This document shows positions 1-6,945 of a stretch of DNA of 22,536 nucleotides, piece by piece. The DNA is from Faecalibacterium sp. Its GTDB lineage: Bacteria > Bacillota > Clostridia > Oscillospirales > Ruminococcaceae. A model generated the notes under the pieces. It ran no database searches and was not told the DNA's origin. It worked only from the letters and a program-made list of their open reading frames with translations. The position numbers and the translations under genes are program-made. The DNA is taken from NCBI GenBank assembly GCA_017483235.1, contig JAFULE010000229.1, positions 1 through 22,536 on the forward strand, written 5' to 3'. Within the stretch, counting starts at the first letter, position 1, and each line of letters opens with the position of its first letter.

Positions 1-1
1 C

Positions 2-910
2 AAGTATGGCAATCGCGGTGAGGACACTTTCCGAGCGTGGTGCGCTTATATGGGTATCAGCAAGTCGGCCGCCTACCGCTTCCTGCAGGTCGACCAGCTG
101 CTGTCCGGCGCCAGCCCCGAAGAGCTGGCCACGCTGGAAGCCGCCAGCCCTTCCCTGCTGTACGCCGCCGCAAAGCCCAGCGCCCCTGCCGAACTGGTGC
201 AGGCCGTCAAGGACGGCGACATCACCACCCACAAGCAGTATCAGGAGCTGTTGCGCCGTTTGCAGCAGTTGGAGGACACCAACGCCGACCTGCAGAGTGC
301 CAACGACGACCTGATGCAGAGCGTAGATCAGGCCGAGCGCAATGCCGCCCGATACGAGGAAATGAAAAACGCCGCGATGGAGACGGTGAAGGACGCCCGC
401 AAACGGGAAGAGGAAGCCCGCGCCGCCGCCCACCGCTATCACCTGAAGGCCGAGGATGCCGAAGCGCAGCGCAATGCCTATGTCGACCGGGAAAGCGAGT
501 ACCTTGCCCGCATCGCCGAGCTGGAGGCCCGCCCCATTGAGGTGACCGCCGTCGATCCGGACGAGCTGCAGCGCCGGGCACAGACACTGGCCGACCGCCA
601 GACCACCGCCCTGCGCCGCGATCTGGACGCCGCCAACCGTCTGAACCAGACGCTGAGCCGTCAGCTCGAGCAGCTGACGGGCGACGAAACCAAGCGGCTG
701 CACATTCTGTCCCGGCAGGCCGCTGCCGCCTGCCGCAACGCCGAAGCGGTGCTGGCCGCATGGCTGGACACCCTGCGCGGCGAGCCCGACGAGGTGTACA
801 AAATGGCCACCACCTTTGCCGCCGAGCTGGCCCAGCGCATCGGGGACGCCGTGCGCTACGGCTCGTTCGAGGCCCCGGCCACCTATCATCAGGAGGACGA
901 CGATGTTTGA
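2..910 (+). CDS. DUF3102-like phage coiled-coil protein (5' partial)
   Basis: The reading frame is open from base 2, so the gene starts upstream of the window; 302 residues are visible. The visible N-terminus has tryptophan-cysteine followed by GISKSAAYRFLQV (about residues 18-30), which resembles the helix-turn-helix-like GIS..TAYR segment of DUF3102 phage proteins. From about residue 80 to 225 the protein is rich in Glu, Gln, Arg and Ala with heptad-like spacing, indicating a long coiled coil. The ATG at 50 has no good Shine-Dalgarno site, and the codons before it continue the same conserved segment, so it is probably internal. The molecular role of DUF3102 proteins is not established; a DNA-binding role is inference. 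The stop overlaps the next gene by 8 bases. Confidence 0.6.
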   Translation, partial: KYGNRGEDTFRAWCAYMGISKSAAYRFLQVDQLLSGASPEELATLEAASPSLLYAAAKPSAPAELVQAVKDGDITTHKQYQELLRRLQQLEDTNADLQSANDDLMQSVDQAERNAARYEEMKNAAMETVKDARKREEEARAAAHRYHLKAEDAEAQRNAYVDRESEYLARIAELEARPIEVTAVDPDELQRRAQTLADRQTTALRRDLDAANRLNQTLSRQLEQLTGDETKRLHILSRQAAAACRNAEAVLAAWLDTLRGEPDEVYKMATTFAAELAQRIGDAVRYGSFEAPATYHQEDDDV

Positions 911-1106
911 CAGTTACAGCGAACGCATGCGCACCGGCCAGATGGCCGGCCTGCATTCTGCCCACGCCCGCAGCCTGATTGCCCCGGGCGATCTGCCCCG
1001 GCGCAGCCGCTGCGCCCACCGTTTTACCATCACCGACCCGCACTGCCTTGCCTGCAGCGGTGCCGTGGAGGGCTGCGCCAACTACGAGGAGGAACCCCAT
1101 GAATGA
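903..1106 (+). CDS. small Cys-rich phage protein, possible zinc binder
   Basis: This 67-residue protein starts at the ATG at 903, with AGGAGG at 891-896 giving a 6-base spacing. It overlaps its neighbours by 8 bases on each side, which supports real translational coupling. C37, H39, H47, C48, C51 and C58 form a CxH...HCxxC...C pattern that could bind one zinc ion. The C-terminus is acidic. I do not recognise a family. Its place between a DUF3102-like gene and a DUF1351 gene suggests an early-phase accessory role, but no function can be assigned. Confidence 0.6.
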   Translation: MFDSYSERMRTGQMAGLHSAHARSLIAPGDLPRRSRCAHRFTITDPHCLACSGAVEGCANYEEEPHE

Positions 1107-2028
1107 AGAACTGACCGTCCGCCTGCTGGACAGCGCCGCTGCAAAGCTTCCGCCGGTGATCTGGAACGAGGAGGAGGTGTCGGCCGCACTGACCGAGATG
1201 CTGTCGGCCTACGAGGGCCGCCAGTACACCGCCGACGACATCAAAAACGCCAAGGTCGACCGCGCGGCCGTCAACAAGATCGAGAAGCAGCTGGCCGAAG
1301 CCCAGAAACAGGTCACCGCCCTGTACCAGCAGCCGGTGGCCGCCTTTGCCGAAAAGATGAAGCATTACCGGGCCATGACCAAACAGGTCAGCGCCGCCAT
1401 CGATGAGCAGGTAAAGGCGGTGGAGCAGGCCGCCCGCGAAGACAAGCGCCGCCTGTTCTGCCAGATCTACGCCGAGAACATCGGCGACGAGCTGGCCGTC
1501 CTGATCCCCTTCGAAAAGCTGTTGGATGAGCGCTGGCTGAACGCCAGCGCCTCCTTTGGCCCGGCCCGGCAGGAATTGCTGACCCGCATCGAGACCTGCC
1601 GCGCCGAGCTGGATTCGCTGCGCATCGCCTGCGGCGAAGACTTCGACACGGTGCAGCGGGTCTACCTGAAGGATCTTTCGGTACGCGACGCACTGGCCGA
1701 ACACAAGCGGCTGGCCGATCTGCGGCTGGCCCAGCAAAAGGCCGAACAGGCCCGCCGGCAGGCCGCGGCAGCTATGGCGGCCGCCCCCATCCTTCCCCAG
1801 CCCACCGAGGAAGAACGCCAGATCCAGCTGCAGGCCGCCCGGCGCGCCGAAGCCAACCGGCACATTACCCCCGACGGTCGGCTGGACTTTTCGCTGCAGA
1901 CCTTTGCGGCCGCAGAATCGCCCAAGCCCTACGACTTCCGCGCCTGGCTCACCAGTCAGGACATCGAAGCCCTGAAAGCCTTTTTCGCCGACCGCGGCAT
2001 CCGTTACGGCGCGGTCCCCAAACAGTAA
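1099..2028 (+). CDS. DUF1351 family phage protein
   Basis: The protein has 309 residues. The start at 1099 is chosen because GAGGAGG at 1086-1092 lies 6 bases upstream; the frame is open further upstream, but that part is a shadow of the preceding gene. The sequence is mostly helical, with an N-terminal segment typical of DUF1351 (NEEEVSAALTEMLSAYEGRQ, about residues 22-41), a conserved pattern around KVDRAAVNKIEKQ (about 50-62) and a long Ala/Glu/Arg-rich coiled coil to about residue 255. The C-terminal ~45 residues (DFRAWLTSQDIEALKAFF and following) form a separate small domain. DUF1351 genes commonly sit beside Bet/RecT or Erf recombinase genes in phages of Gram-positive bacteria, as here; a partnership with the recombinase is inference. 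The function is unknown. Confidence 0.75.
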   Translation: MNEELTVRLLDSAAAKLPPVIWNEEEVSAALTEMLSAYEGRQYTADDIKNAKVDRAAVNKIEKQLAEAQKQVTALYQQPVAAFAEKMKHYRAMTKQVSAAIDEQVKAVEQAAREDKRRLFCQIYAENIGDELAVLIPFEKLLDERWLNASASFGPARQELLTRIETCRAELDSLRIACGEDFDTVQRVYLKDLSVRDALAEHKRLADLRLAQQKAEQARRQAAAAMAAAPILPQPTEEERQIQLQAARRAEANRHITPDGRLDFSLQTFAAAESPKPYDFRAWLTSQDIEALKAFFADRGIRYGAVPKQ

Positions 2029-2029
2029 C

Positions 2030-2046
2030 AGGAGGATGTATTTCTG
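2030..2046 (+). promoter_or_regulatory. Shine-Dalgarno site selecting a CTG start
   Basis: AGGAGG at 2030-2035 is followed 8 bases later by CTG at 2044-2046, in frame with the Bet-like protein. No ATG, GTG or TTG in that frame lies nearby, and the first in-frame ATG, at 2113, has no Shine-Dalgarno site. The ATG at 2036 is in another frame that closes after a short Pro-rich stretch. Confidence 0.55.
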
Positions 2047-2850
2047 GCATTTCAACGCACCGGCGCCGCTGCGCCCACACCCCGCACCGCCGCTTATTCC
2101 GACGCCCCCGCCATGGCCGGCGCGCCCGATCAGGCCCTTGCCACAGTGCCCGGCACCGCCGTTACCTTCAAAGCCAACGGCGAAAACGTGACCCTTTCCT
2201 TCGACGATGTGCGCCGCTACCTGTGCCCTGCTGCCAACGATCAGGAATGCAAGCTGTTCATCGAGCTGTGCCGCTACAACGGCTTCAACCCCTTTCTGCG
2301 CGAAGCTTACCTGATCAAGTACGACAAAAACAGCTCGGCCACCATGGTGGTGGGCAAGGACGCCTTTACCAAGCGGGCCGAAGAGTACCCCGCCTTCGAC
2401 GGCTTCGAGGCCGGTCTGGTGGTGTTTGCCGACGGCCGGCTGGATTACCGCGAGGGCAGCGCCGCCTACCCCGGCGAAGAGATCGTGGGCGGCTGGGCCA
2501 AGGTGTACCGCAAGGACCGCACCCGCCCCTATTACGAGGAAGTCAGCCTGACCGAATACGACAAAAAGCAGAGCAAGTGGAAGGAAAGCCCCGGCACCAT
2601 GATCCGCAAGGTGGCACTGGTGCACGCCCTGCGCGAGGCCTTCCCCTCCACCTTCGGCGGCCTGTACGCCCCCGAAGAGGTGGGCGCCGATCTGGAGGGC
2701 AGCTTCCGCGAGGTGGAGGGTGAGCCCGTGCCGCCCCCGGCCAACCGCAGCCGCCGGGCCATCAAACGCCTGGCCGAGGATTTCCCCACCGCTGCCGACG
2801 ATCCGTTTGCCGCTGCGGCAGACGAGCCTGCGGGTGGTGATCTGTCGTGA
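2044..2850 (+). CDS. bet: Bet/RecT-type single-strand annealing recombinase
   Basis: This protein anneals complementary single strands during phage recombination and replication. From the CTG start it has 268 residues, close to lambda Beta (261). After a low-complexity Ala/Pro-rich lead (about residues 1-35) come a segment with ECKLFIELCRYNGFNPFLRE (about 71-90) and then MVVGKDAFTKRAEEYPAFDG (about 102-121). These match the Bet pattern of 'few residues from LNPF.. to ..GidGfr..a'. The C-terminal ~50 residues are Pro/Ala/Asp-rich and probably flexible. The ATG at 2113 would remove 23 residues, leaving the core intact. The stop overlaps the GTG start of ssb by 4 bases, so annealase and SSB are translationally coupled. 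No exonuclease partner is visible in the window. Confidence 0.85.
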   Translation: MAFQRTGAAAPTPRTAAYSDAPAMAGAPDQALATVPGTAVTFKANGENVTLSFDDVRRYLCPAANDQECKLFIELCRYNGFNPFLREAYLIKYDKNSSATMVVGKDAFTKRAEEYPAFDGFEAGLVVFADGRLDYREGSAAYPGEEIVGGWAKVYRKDRTRPYYEEVSLTEYDKKQSKWKESPGTMIRKVALVHALREAFPSTFGGLYAPEEVGADLEGSFREVEGEPVPPPANRSRRAIKRLAEDFPTAADDPFAAAADEPAGGDLS

Positions 2851-3386
2851 TCGTCAATACCAAAACCGGGCTGCTGGTGACCGGCGTTCTGGGCAAAGAG
2901 CCCGAACTGCGGCAGGTGGGCAGCAGCGCAGTGCTGAAGCTTTCGGTGCGATATGGCTTCGACCCGCCCAGTGAGCCGGGCGGCAAGCGTGCCGGCAAAT
3001 TCCTTGACGTGGACGTCTGGGACGGCGCCGAAGAGCTGGACGGCATGCTGGCCAAGGGTGATGCGGTCATCGCCACCGGCGACGAGCTGAAAAGCCGGGA
3101 ATACGGCGGCAAGACCTACTACAGCCTGCGCGCAAACGGCCTGTTTCCCGGTGCAGGGGTGGTATTCCGCTGGATGCAGCAGATCGTGGACATGATCCCG
3201 CCTGCCGCCGCGCCGGCCAGTGAGTTTGCCCCGGTAAACGAGCCTACCCCATTTGACGCCCCGACCTCCGGGGCTATGTACCCCGGCGAGCAGCTGAGCG
3301 ATTATGCACCCGACCGCAGCGCCCCGCCCGCCGACCCGCTGGGCAATGCGCCGGTCGTGGCCGACGACGAAGACCTTCCGTTCTGA
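2847..3386 (+). CDS. ssb: single-stranded DNA-binding protein
   Basis: This SSB-like protein coats single-stranded DNA during phage replication and recombination. It is 179 residues long and starts at GTG (2847), overlapping the bet stop as GTGA. Residues 1 to about 110 fit an OB-fold, with beta-strand-like stretches (TGVLGKEPELRQ, SAVLKLSVRYGF, FLDVDVWDGAEELDGMLAKG, VIATGDEL). Residues 120-170 form a Pro/Ala-rich linker. The protein ends in DDEDLPF, the acidic tip with terminal Pro-Phe that SSBs use to recruit partner proteins. The coupling with bet fits a recombination module. Confidence 0.85.
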   Translation: MIVNTKTGLLVTGVLGKEPELRQVGSSAVLKLSVRYGFDPPSEPGGKRAGKFLDVDVWDGAEELDGMLAKGDAVIATGDELKSREYGGKTYYSLRANGLFPGAGVVFRWMQQIVDMIPPAAAPASEFAPVNEPTPFDAPTSGAMYPGEQLSDYAPDRSAPPADPLGNAPVVADDEDLPF

Positions 3387-3401
3387 TCAAGGAGAACCGC
3401 C

Positions 3402-3977
3402 ATGTTTACTGCAAAAGACTTCAAAACCCTTTACGCCCAAACCATCACCCGCCCCGGCAGCGAAAAGCTGCTGCAGTGGCTGGAGAGCACCGACTTTTTC
3501 ACCGCGCCGGCGTCCACCCGCTTCCACTCCAGCTGCGAAGGCGGCCTTGTGCATCACAGTCTGTCGGTCTACAACCGGCTGAATATGCTGCTGGACACGG
3601 TGCCCGGCGCCCCGCAGCTCAGCCCCGAAAGCATGGCCATCTGCGCGCTGCTGCACGATGTGTGCAAAGCCAACTTTTACAGCGTGGAAATGCGCAACCG
3701 CAAAAACGAGCAGGGCCGCTGGGAGAAATATCCCTTCTACATCGTGGACGAGAAATTCGTCTACGGTCACGGCGACAAGAGCGTGTTTCTGATCGAACGC
3801 TTCATGCGGCTGACCGTCGAGGAGGCGGTGGCCATCCGGTTCCACATGGGCCCGTACGACGACAGCACCCGCAGCGCTTACGCCAATGCAATGGAGAAAT
3901 ACCCGCTGGTATTCTATCTGCACAGCGCCGATATGATGGCCAGCCACTGGGACGAGGCCGAGCCGGATGCCGAATGA
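3402..3977 (+). CDS. HD-domain phosphohydrolase
   Basis: This 191-residue soluble protein has a recognisable HD metal-dependent phosphohydrolase pattern: GGLVHHSLSV (H51/H52), CALLHDVCK (H85-D86), YGHGDKS (H123), RFHMG (H148) and LHSADMMAS (D177). Members of this superfamily hydrolyse nucleotides, cyclic nucleotides or alarmones. The substrate here cannot be read from sequence. It starts at 3402 after AAGGAG at 3390-3395, and follows ssb by 15 bases. Standalone HD proteins of this size occur in the replication segment of Bacillota phages. A role in nucleotide metabolism or in degrading host signal nucleotides is inference. Confidence 0.8.
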   Translation: MFTAKDFKTLYAQTITRPGSEKLLQWLESTDFFTAPASTRFHSSCEGGLVHHSLSVYNRLNMLLDTVPGAPQLSPESMAICALLHDVCKANFYSVEMRNRKNEQGRWEKYPFYIVDEKFVYGHGDKSVFLIERFMRLTVEEAVAIRFHMGPYDDSTRSAYANAMEKYPLVFYLHSADMMASHWDEAEPDAE

Positions 3978-4116
3978 AGAGTACATCCGCCTGCTGGAGC
4001 AGGCAGTGCAGCTGCTGCATGAGGAAAACCGGCAGCTGCGCTTCCGCCTGGCACTGGTGACCACAGCGGCCAAAGCCGCGCTGCAGCTGCTGGAGCAGCC
4101 AAACGAAACCGACTGA
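3967..4116 (+). CDS. small helical phage protein
   Basis: A 49-residue ORF starts at ATG 3967 and overlaps the end of the HD gene by 11 bases. The sequence is a nearly continuous amphipathic helix (YIRLLEQAVQLLHEENRQL, residues 6-24, then ALVTTAAKAALQLLEQ) with Leu and Glu/Gln in heptad-like positions, suggesting a short coiled coil. It fills the gap between the HD gene and the DnaD-like gene exactly, which supports it as real. Its Shine-Dalgarno site is weak, so translation may depend on coupling to the upstream gene. No family is recognised. Confidence 0.5.
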   Translation: MPNEEYIRLLEQAVQLLHEENRQLRFRLALVTTAAKAALQLLEQPNETD

Positions 4117-4131
4117 GGGGGGGGCGGTGCG

Positions 4132-4911
4132 ATGGCAAGAGCGTATTTTCAGATCTATTTTTCCTCGCGCCGCGTCCTGCTGGAAAAGCTGACCGATGCG
4201 CAGCGCGGCCGGGTATTGTCCGCCGTTTTTGACTACGCCGAGCTGGGCGTGCTTCCTCTTGGGCTGGACGCCCAGGAGGACATCGCCTTCGAGACCCTGC
4301 GGGTGTGGCTGGACAAAAACAAGGAGCACTACGATAAAAAGTCCGCCCAGAACCAGGAAAACGGAAAAAAAGGGGGCCGTCCCCGTAAAAAAACGGCCGA
4401 AACGGACGAAAACGGGCCCGAAAAAACCGAAAAAACCCAAACGGTTTTCTCCTTTAAGGAAAAGGAAAAGGCGAAGGAAAAGGAAAAGGAAAAGGAGAAG
4501 GATAAGGCAGTAGAAGCTACGCACGCGTGCGCGCGCGAGGATGCGCCTGACGGCGCGCCGCCGCTGCCTACCCCCGAGTGTTTTTTTCTGGAGAACGGGT
4601 TCGCCCGGCAGCTTTCCCCTTTTGTCCGTCAGCAGCTGGAGGACTACCGCGCTGCCGGCATGGAGGATGATCTGCTGCTGTATGCCCTTCAGGAAGCCGC
4701 CAACAACGGCACCGGCTGGGCCTATGCCCGGGCCATTCTGGAGCGCTGCCGCAAGGACGGCATCCGCACCGCGGCCGAAAACCAGCAGCGCCGCCGGCCG
4801 AAAAGCAGCGGCCGCAACGTGGTGGTGGACCGGGCCGAGCCCAGCGGCAACAACACTCTGGCTGCGGCAGCGGCCGCCGACCGGCCGCGCCGCCTGAAAC
4901 GAAAGGATTGA
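4132..4911 (+). CDS. DnaD-like replisome organiser with DUF6291-like N-terminus
   Basis: The protein has 259 residues and starts at ATG 4132 after a G-rich ribosome-binding site. Residues 1-75 (RAYFQIYFSSRRVLLEKLTD..., FDYAELGVLP) resemble the DUF6291 N-terminal domain found on phage replication proteins. Residues 77-130 are a very basic low-complexity linker with GGRPRKK and a run of Lys-Glu pairs encoded by a purine-rich AAGGAA repeat at about 4455-4505. Residues about 150-212 match the DnaD C-terminal pattern: a helix, then LLLYALQEAANNGTGWAYAR and AILERCRKDGI. DnaD-type proteins remodel the origin and load helicase. The tail (about 213-259) is basic and Ala-rich. The gene sits between ssb and a RecU-type gene, as expected for replication initiation. 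The A-runs at 4365-4371 and 4387-4393 are odd (see findings). Confidence 0.75.
   Translation: MARAYFQIYFSSRRVLLEKLTDAQRGRVLSAVFDYAELGVLPLGLDAQEDIAFETLRVWLDKNKEHYDKKSAQNQENGKKGGRPRKKTAETDENGPEKTEKTQTVFSFKEKEKAKEKEKEKEKDKAVEATHACAREDAPDGAPPLPTPECFFLENGFARQLSPFVRQQLEDYRAAGMEDDLLLYALQEAANNGTGWAYARAILERCRKDGIRTAAENQQRRRPKSSGRNVVVDRAEPSGNNTLAAAAAADRPRRLKRKD
4365..4388 (+). other. candidate slippery heptamer inside the DnaD-like gene
   Basis: In the reading frame of the DnaD-like gene the sequence is GGA AAA AAA GGG, giving a perfect A-AAA-AAA heptamer at 4365-4371. GGGGG/CCCC complementarity (4372-4376 with 4381-4384) lies immediately downstream. A shift to the -1 frame would meet TAA at 4386-4388 and release only the N-terminal domain. 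The motif and stop are visible; use in the cell is not shown. Confidence 0.25.
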
Positions 4912-4915
4912 TCCC

Positions 4916-5278
4916 ATGCGAATGAATGATATGTCTTTATCCCTTACCCATGGCAATGCCCTGAACGCCTTCAAGGCTGACTTTGACGCCATCCTGAAGG
5001 CCACCATCACAAAGATGTGCGAAAACAATGCCACCGAAGGCACCGTCACCGCCAAGATGACCGTGATGCTGTGCAACGAGATCAATGACGAAGGCGAACC
5101 CTATCAGCGGCCGACGCTGGCCCACAAGGTAAGCAGCGTGGTGCAGGCCAAAGGCTCGATCGACGGCATTCTGACCGGCGACTACGCCCTGAAATGGGAC
5201 AGGCACCGCGGTGAATATATTCTGGTGCCCAGCAGCGAAGCACAGCTGTCCCTGTACGATCTGGAGGACCCGGAATGA
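4916..5278 (+). CDS. conserved-looking phage protein of unknown function
   Basis: This 120-residue protein starts at ATG 4916, with AAAGGA at 4902-4907 about 8 bases upstream; ATG codons at 4922 and 4931 are possible alternatives. It looks like one compact alpha/beta domain: a helix (NALNAFKADFDAILKATITK) followed by strands (GTVTAKMTVMLCNEI, HKVSSVVQAKGSIDG) and an acidic end. Its last four bases overlap the start of the RecU-type gene as ATGA, so the two are probably co-translated. I do not recognise the family. Its place next to the resolvase suggests a role in replication or recombination, by inference only. Confidence 0.6.
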   Translation: MRMNDMSLSLTHGNALNAFKADFDAILKATITKMCENNATEGTVTAKMTVMLCNEINDEGEPYQRPTLAHKVSSVVQAKGSIDGILTGDYALKWDRHRGEYILVPSSEAQLSLYDLEDPE

Positions 5279-5829
5279 ACAGTGGTAAGCGATTCGAGAA
5301 GGACTTCAAGGACAGCGTGCCCAAGGGCACATGGTTCTACCGCTTCCGGGACAGCCCCATCAGCTACTACGGCGGCAGCGACAACGAAAACATCCGCTTC
5401 GCGCAGGATAACATCTGCGACTGCCAGCTGTATCTTTTTCCACATCTTCACCTGATGGAGTTGAAAACCGTGGCCACCACCAGCGCCGCCCTGACCACCC
5501 TGTTCGGCAAATTCGACCCGGACAAGCGCCGCTACAAGCGCCAGCACCATCTGGAGGACATGGACGCTGCGGCGCAGCACCCGGGCATCCTGTCCACCGT
5601 GGTGATCAACTACAGCGGCACTCACCACACCTATGCCGTGCCGGCGCGCAAGGTGCTGGGCTTTCTCAACGAAGCGATCAACTTCGGCGGCCGCAAAAGC
5701 ATTCCGGAAAGCTGGTGCCGCGAAAACGGCCTGCCGGTGGGCCAGCGCCAGCTGAAGGTAAACTGGCGGTACGACGTGGCCCGCCTGCTGGAGGACCTGC
5801 AGCAAAGCGAGGTGCCCCATGACCCCTGA
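5275..5829 (+). CDS. RecU-type Holliday junction resolvase / PDDEXK nuclease
   Basis: The 184-residue protein begins GKRFEKDFKDSVP, the typical opening of RecU-like phage nucleases. It carries a PDDEXK active-site pattern: E8 in the N-terminal helix, D49 in NICDCQLY, and E62-x-K64 in LMELKT. RecU cleaves four-way DNA junctions and, in phages, resolves recombination and replication intermediates. The C-terminal third (KVLGFLNEAINFGGRKSI and following) is divergent. The length is near that of Bacillota RecU (about 200). The start overlaps the preceding stop by 4 bases. It complements the upstream annealase and SSB. A general PDDEXK endonuclease role is the alternative. Confidence 0.75.
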   Translation: MNSGKRFEKDFKDSVPKGTWFYRFRDSPISYYGGSDNENIRFAQDNICDCQLYLFPHLHLMELKTVATTSAALTTLFGKFDPDKRRYKRQHHLEDMDAAAQHPGILSTVVINYSGTHHTYAVPARKVLGFLNEAINFGGRKSIPESWCRENGLPVGQRQLKVNWRYDVARLLEDLQQSEVPHDP

Positions 5830-5968
5830 CACCATCATCCAGCACGGCGTGCCCTACCGCATCGACTACTCCCACCTTTTGGGCTGGGTCGTCACCCTGG
5901 GCTCACGGGTGCGCTATTTCAGCGATGAATACGACGCCTGCGTCCGGTGGATCCTGGCGCAGGGATAA
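5819..5968 (+). CDS. small phage protein, unknown
   Basis: This 49-residue ORF starts at ATG 5819 within the end of the RecU-type gene (11-base overlap), with AGCGAGG just upstream acting as a ribosome-binding site. The sequence looks like a tiny beta-rich domain: GVPYRIDYSHLLGWVVTLGS, then VRYFSDEYDACVRWILAQG. It exactly fills the gap before the next Shine-Dalgarno site. No family is recognised. Confidence 0.5.
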   Translation: MTPDTIIQHGVPYRIDYSHLLGWVVTLGSRVRYFSDEYDACVRWILAQG

Positions 5969-5991
5969 CAAACAAAACGGAGGAGGAGAAA

Positions 5992-6471
5992 ATGAAGGAA
6001 CTGAGCACCGAACAGATTGCGGAGATCCGCGACGAGGTTTTTAACGCAGCAAACCCAAGAGCCAAGGCCATTGAGCTGGCGCGGCAGTACACCCCTGAAC
6101 AGGTGGCCGACGCGCTGGTGATCGCGTCCCCTGAGGAGCTGCCCACCAACAACATCAACGCCGCGGAGACGTCCGGCCGCAGGAAGCCCGGTCCAAAGCC
6201 CGGTGCAAAGAAATCGCCCAAACCGAAGGCGCCGGCAGGCGAATCCCCGGCGCCGGTCAGGCCCAAGACCCCCAAAACGATCGCCCTGACCGCCGAAACC
6301 GCCGCCGTGCTGAGCCGGTATCTGGAGGGCAGCCTGCAGCGGGATGTGCGCGAGGGTCTGGGCGGCGGCTGGACGCCGAACGACCTGCGCGAGCTGCTGA
6401 ACGCGCAGCACGCACTTTCAACTTATGGGGAGGATGACCATGGGCAAATCCGAACTGTTAAAAATCCGTAA
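5992..6471 (+). CDS. phage protein with AT-hook-like basic linker
   Basis: This 159-residue protein starts at 5992 behind a strong AGGAGGAG site at 5981-5988; the frame is open upstream, but an ATG at 5947 lies inside the preceding gene. It has three parts: an acidic helical N-terminus (residues 1-60), a basic Pro/Lys/Ala linker with GRRKPGPKPGAKKSPKPK (about 63-80), and a helical C-terminal domain (about 98-159; ETAAVLSRYLEGSLQRDV). The linker resembles AT-hook or histone H1-like tails that contact the DNA minor groove. DNA binding is inference. It starts a run of small early genes. Family not recognised. Confidence 0.6.
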   Translation: MKELSTEQIAEIRDEVFNAANPRAKAIELARQYTPEQVADALVIASPEELPTNNINAAETSGRRKPGPKPGAKKSPKPKAPAGESPAPVRPKTPKTIALTAETAAVLSRYLEGSLQRDVREGLGGGWTPNDLRELLNAQHALSTYGEDDHGQIRTVKNP

Positions 6472-6739
6472 GCGGGCGCAAGTGGATGGCTGGCGCATCG
6501 GCGTGGAAAGCACATGCACCCTGATCGGCGCGGCCATCTGGAACATCCGATCCGACCTGGAACTGTCCGACGATCAGTCACGGCACATCGTTGCAGCCAT
6601 CGAACCGGAAATTCAAAATCTGCTGTCAAGCTGCAACAGCTCCAACACCGAGGAACTGCTGGAGCAAGTCGAGTACATCACCAACAAATCCGAGGAAATG
6701 AAGCGGCGCATGACGAACAACGAAGGAGGCAACACATGA
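6440..6739 (+). CDS. small soluble phage protein, unknown
   Basis: This protein has 99 residues from ATG 6440, selected because GGGGAGG at 6427-6433 gives a 6-base spacing; the ATG at 6425 would add five residues but has no site. The N-terminus is basic (GKSELLKIRKRAQ). The middle (RIGVESTCTLIGAAIWNIRSDLELSDDQ in two parts) and C-terminus (EELLEQVEYITNKSEEMKRR) look helical. It overlaps the next start by 4 bases (ATGA). No family is recognised. Confidence 0.55.
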   Translation: MGKSELLKIRKRAQVDGWRIGVESTCTLIGAAIWNIRSDLELSDDQSRHIVAAIEPEIQNLLSSCNSSNTEELLEQVEYITNKSEEMKRRMTNNEGGNT

Positions 6740-6945
6740 CCGCACAATCGCTTTTGATCATCATTCTGGCAGCGGCATCGCTGTCCACCATCCTTGGCAC
6801 CCTGCTGGGCGTGATCGCCGGCTTCTGCCTGATCACCCGGTACCGGCCGCGGAAGATCCGCCGGGCCGACCGGCCCGAGCAGACCGCGCCTCTTGCGTGG
6901 CAGCAGGCCCACGCCGAGGAAAGGCTGCGCAATGCCAAAGACTAA
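6736..6945 (+). CDS. small single-pass membrane protein
   Basis: The 69-residue protein starts at ATG 6736, with AAGGAGG at 6723-6729. Residues 4-33 are strongly hydrophobic (SLLIIILAAASLSTILGTLL, then GVIAGFCLI). Arg/Lys-rich residues (TRYRPRKIRRADR) follow, so an N-out, C-in topology is expected from the positive-inside rule. The cytoplasmic tail is short and charged. It is not placed with lysis genes, so a holin role is unlikely. The function is unknown; interference with the host envelope or superinfection exclusion are possibilities only. Confidence 0.55.
   Translation: MTAQSLLIIILAAASLSTILGTLLGVIAGFCLITRYRPRKIRRADRPEQTAPLAWQQAHAEERLRNAKD

Noticed and set aside
1030..2625. Antisense open frame of 531 codons on the - strand
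   Set aside because: It spans the DUF1351 and Bet genes opposite to well-supported coding, has low-complexity Gly/Val/Ala composition, and is expected from GC-rich codon bias.
4455..4505. Purine-rich AAGGAA repeats as a possible CRISPR-like or origin iteron array
   Set aside because: The repeats are in frame, encode Lys-Glu pairs in a linker and have no spacer structure.
6736..6945. Small membrane protein as holin
   Set aside because: It has only one membrane segment, no neighbouring endolysin, and lies in the early region rather than after the tail genes.
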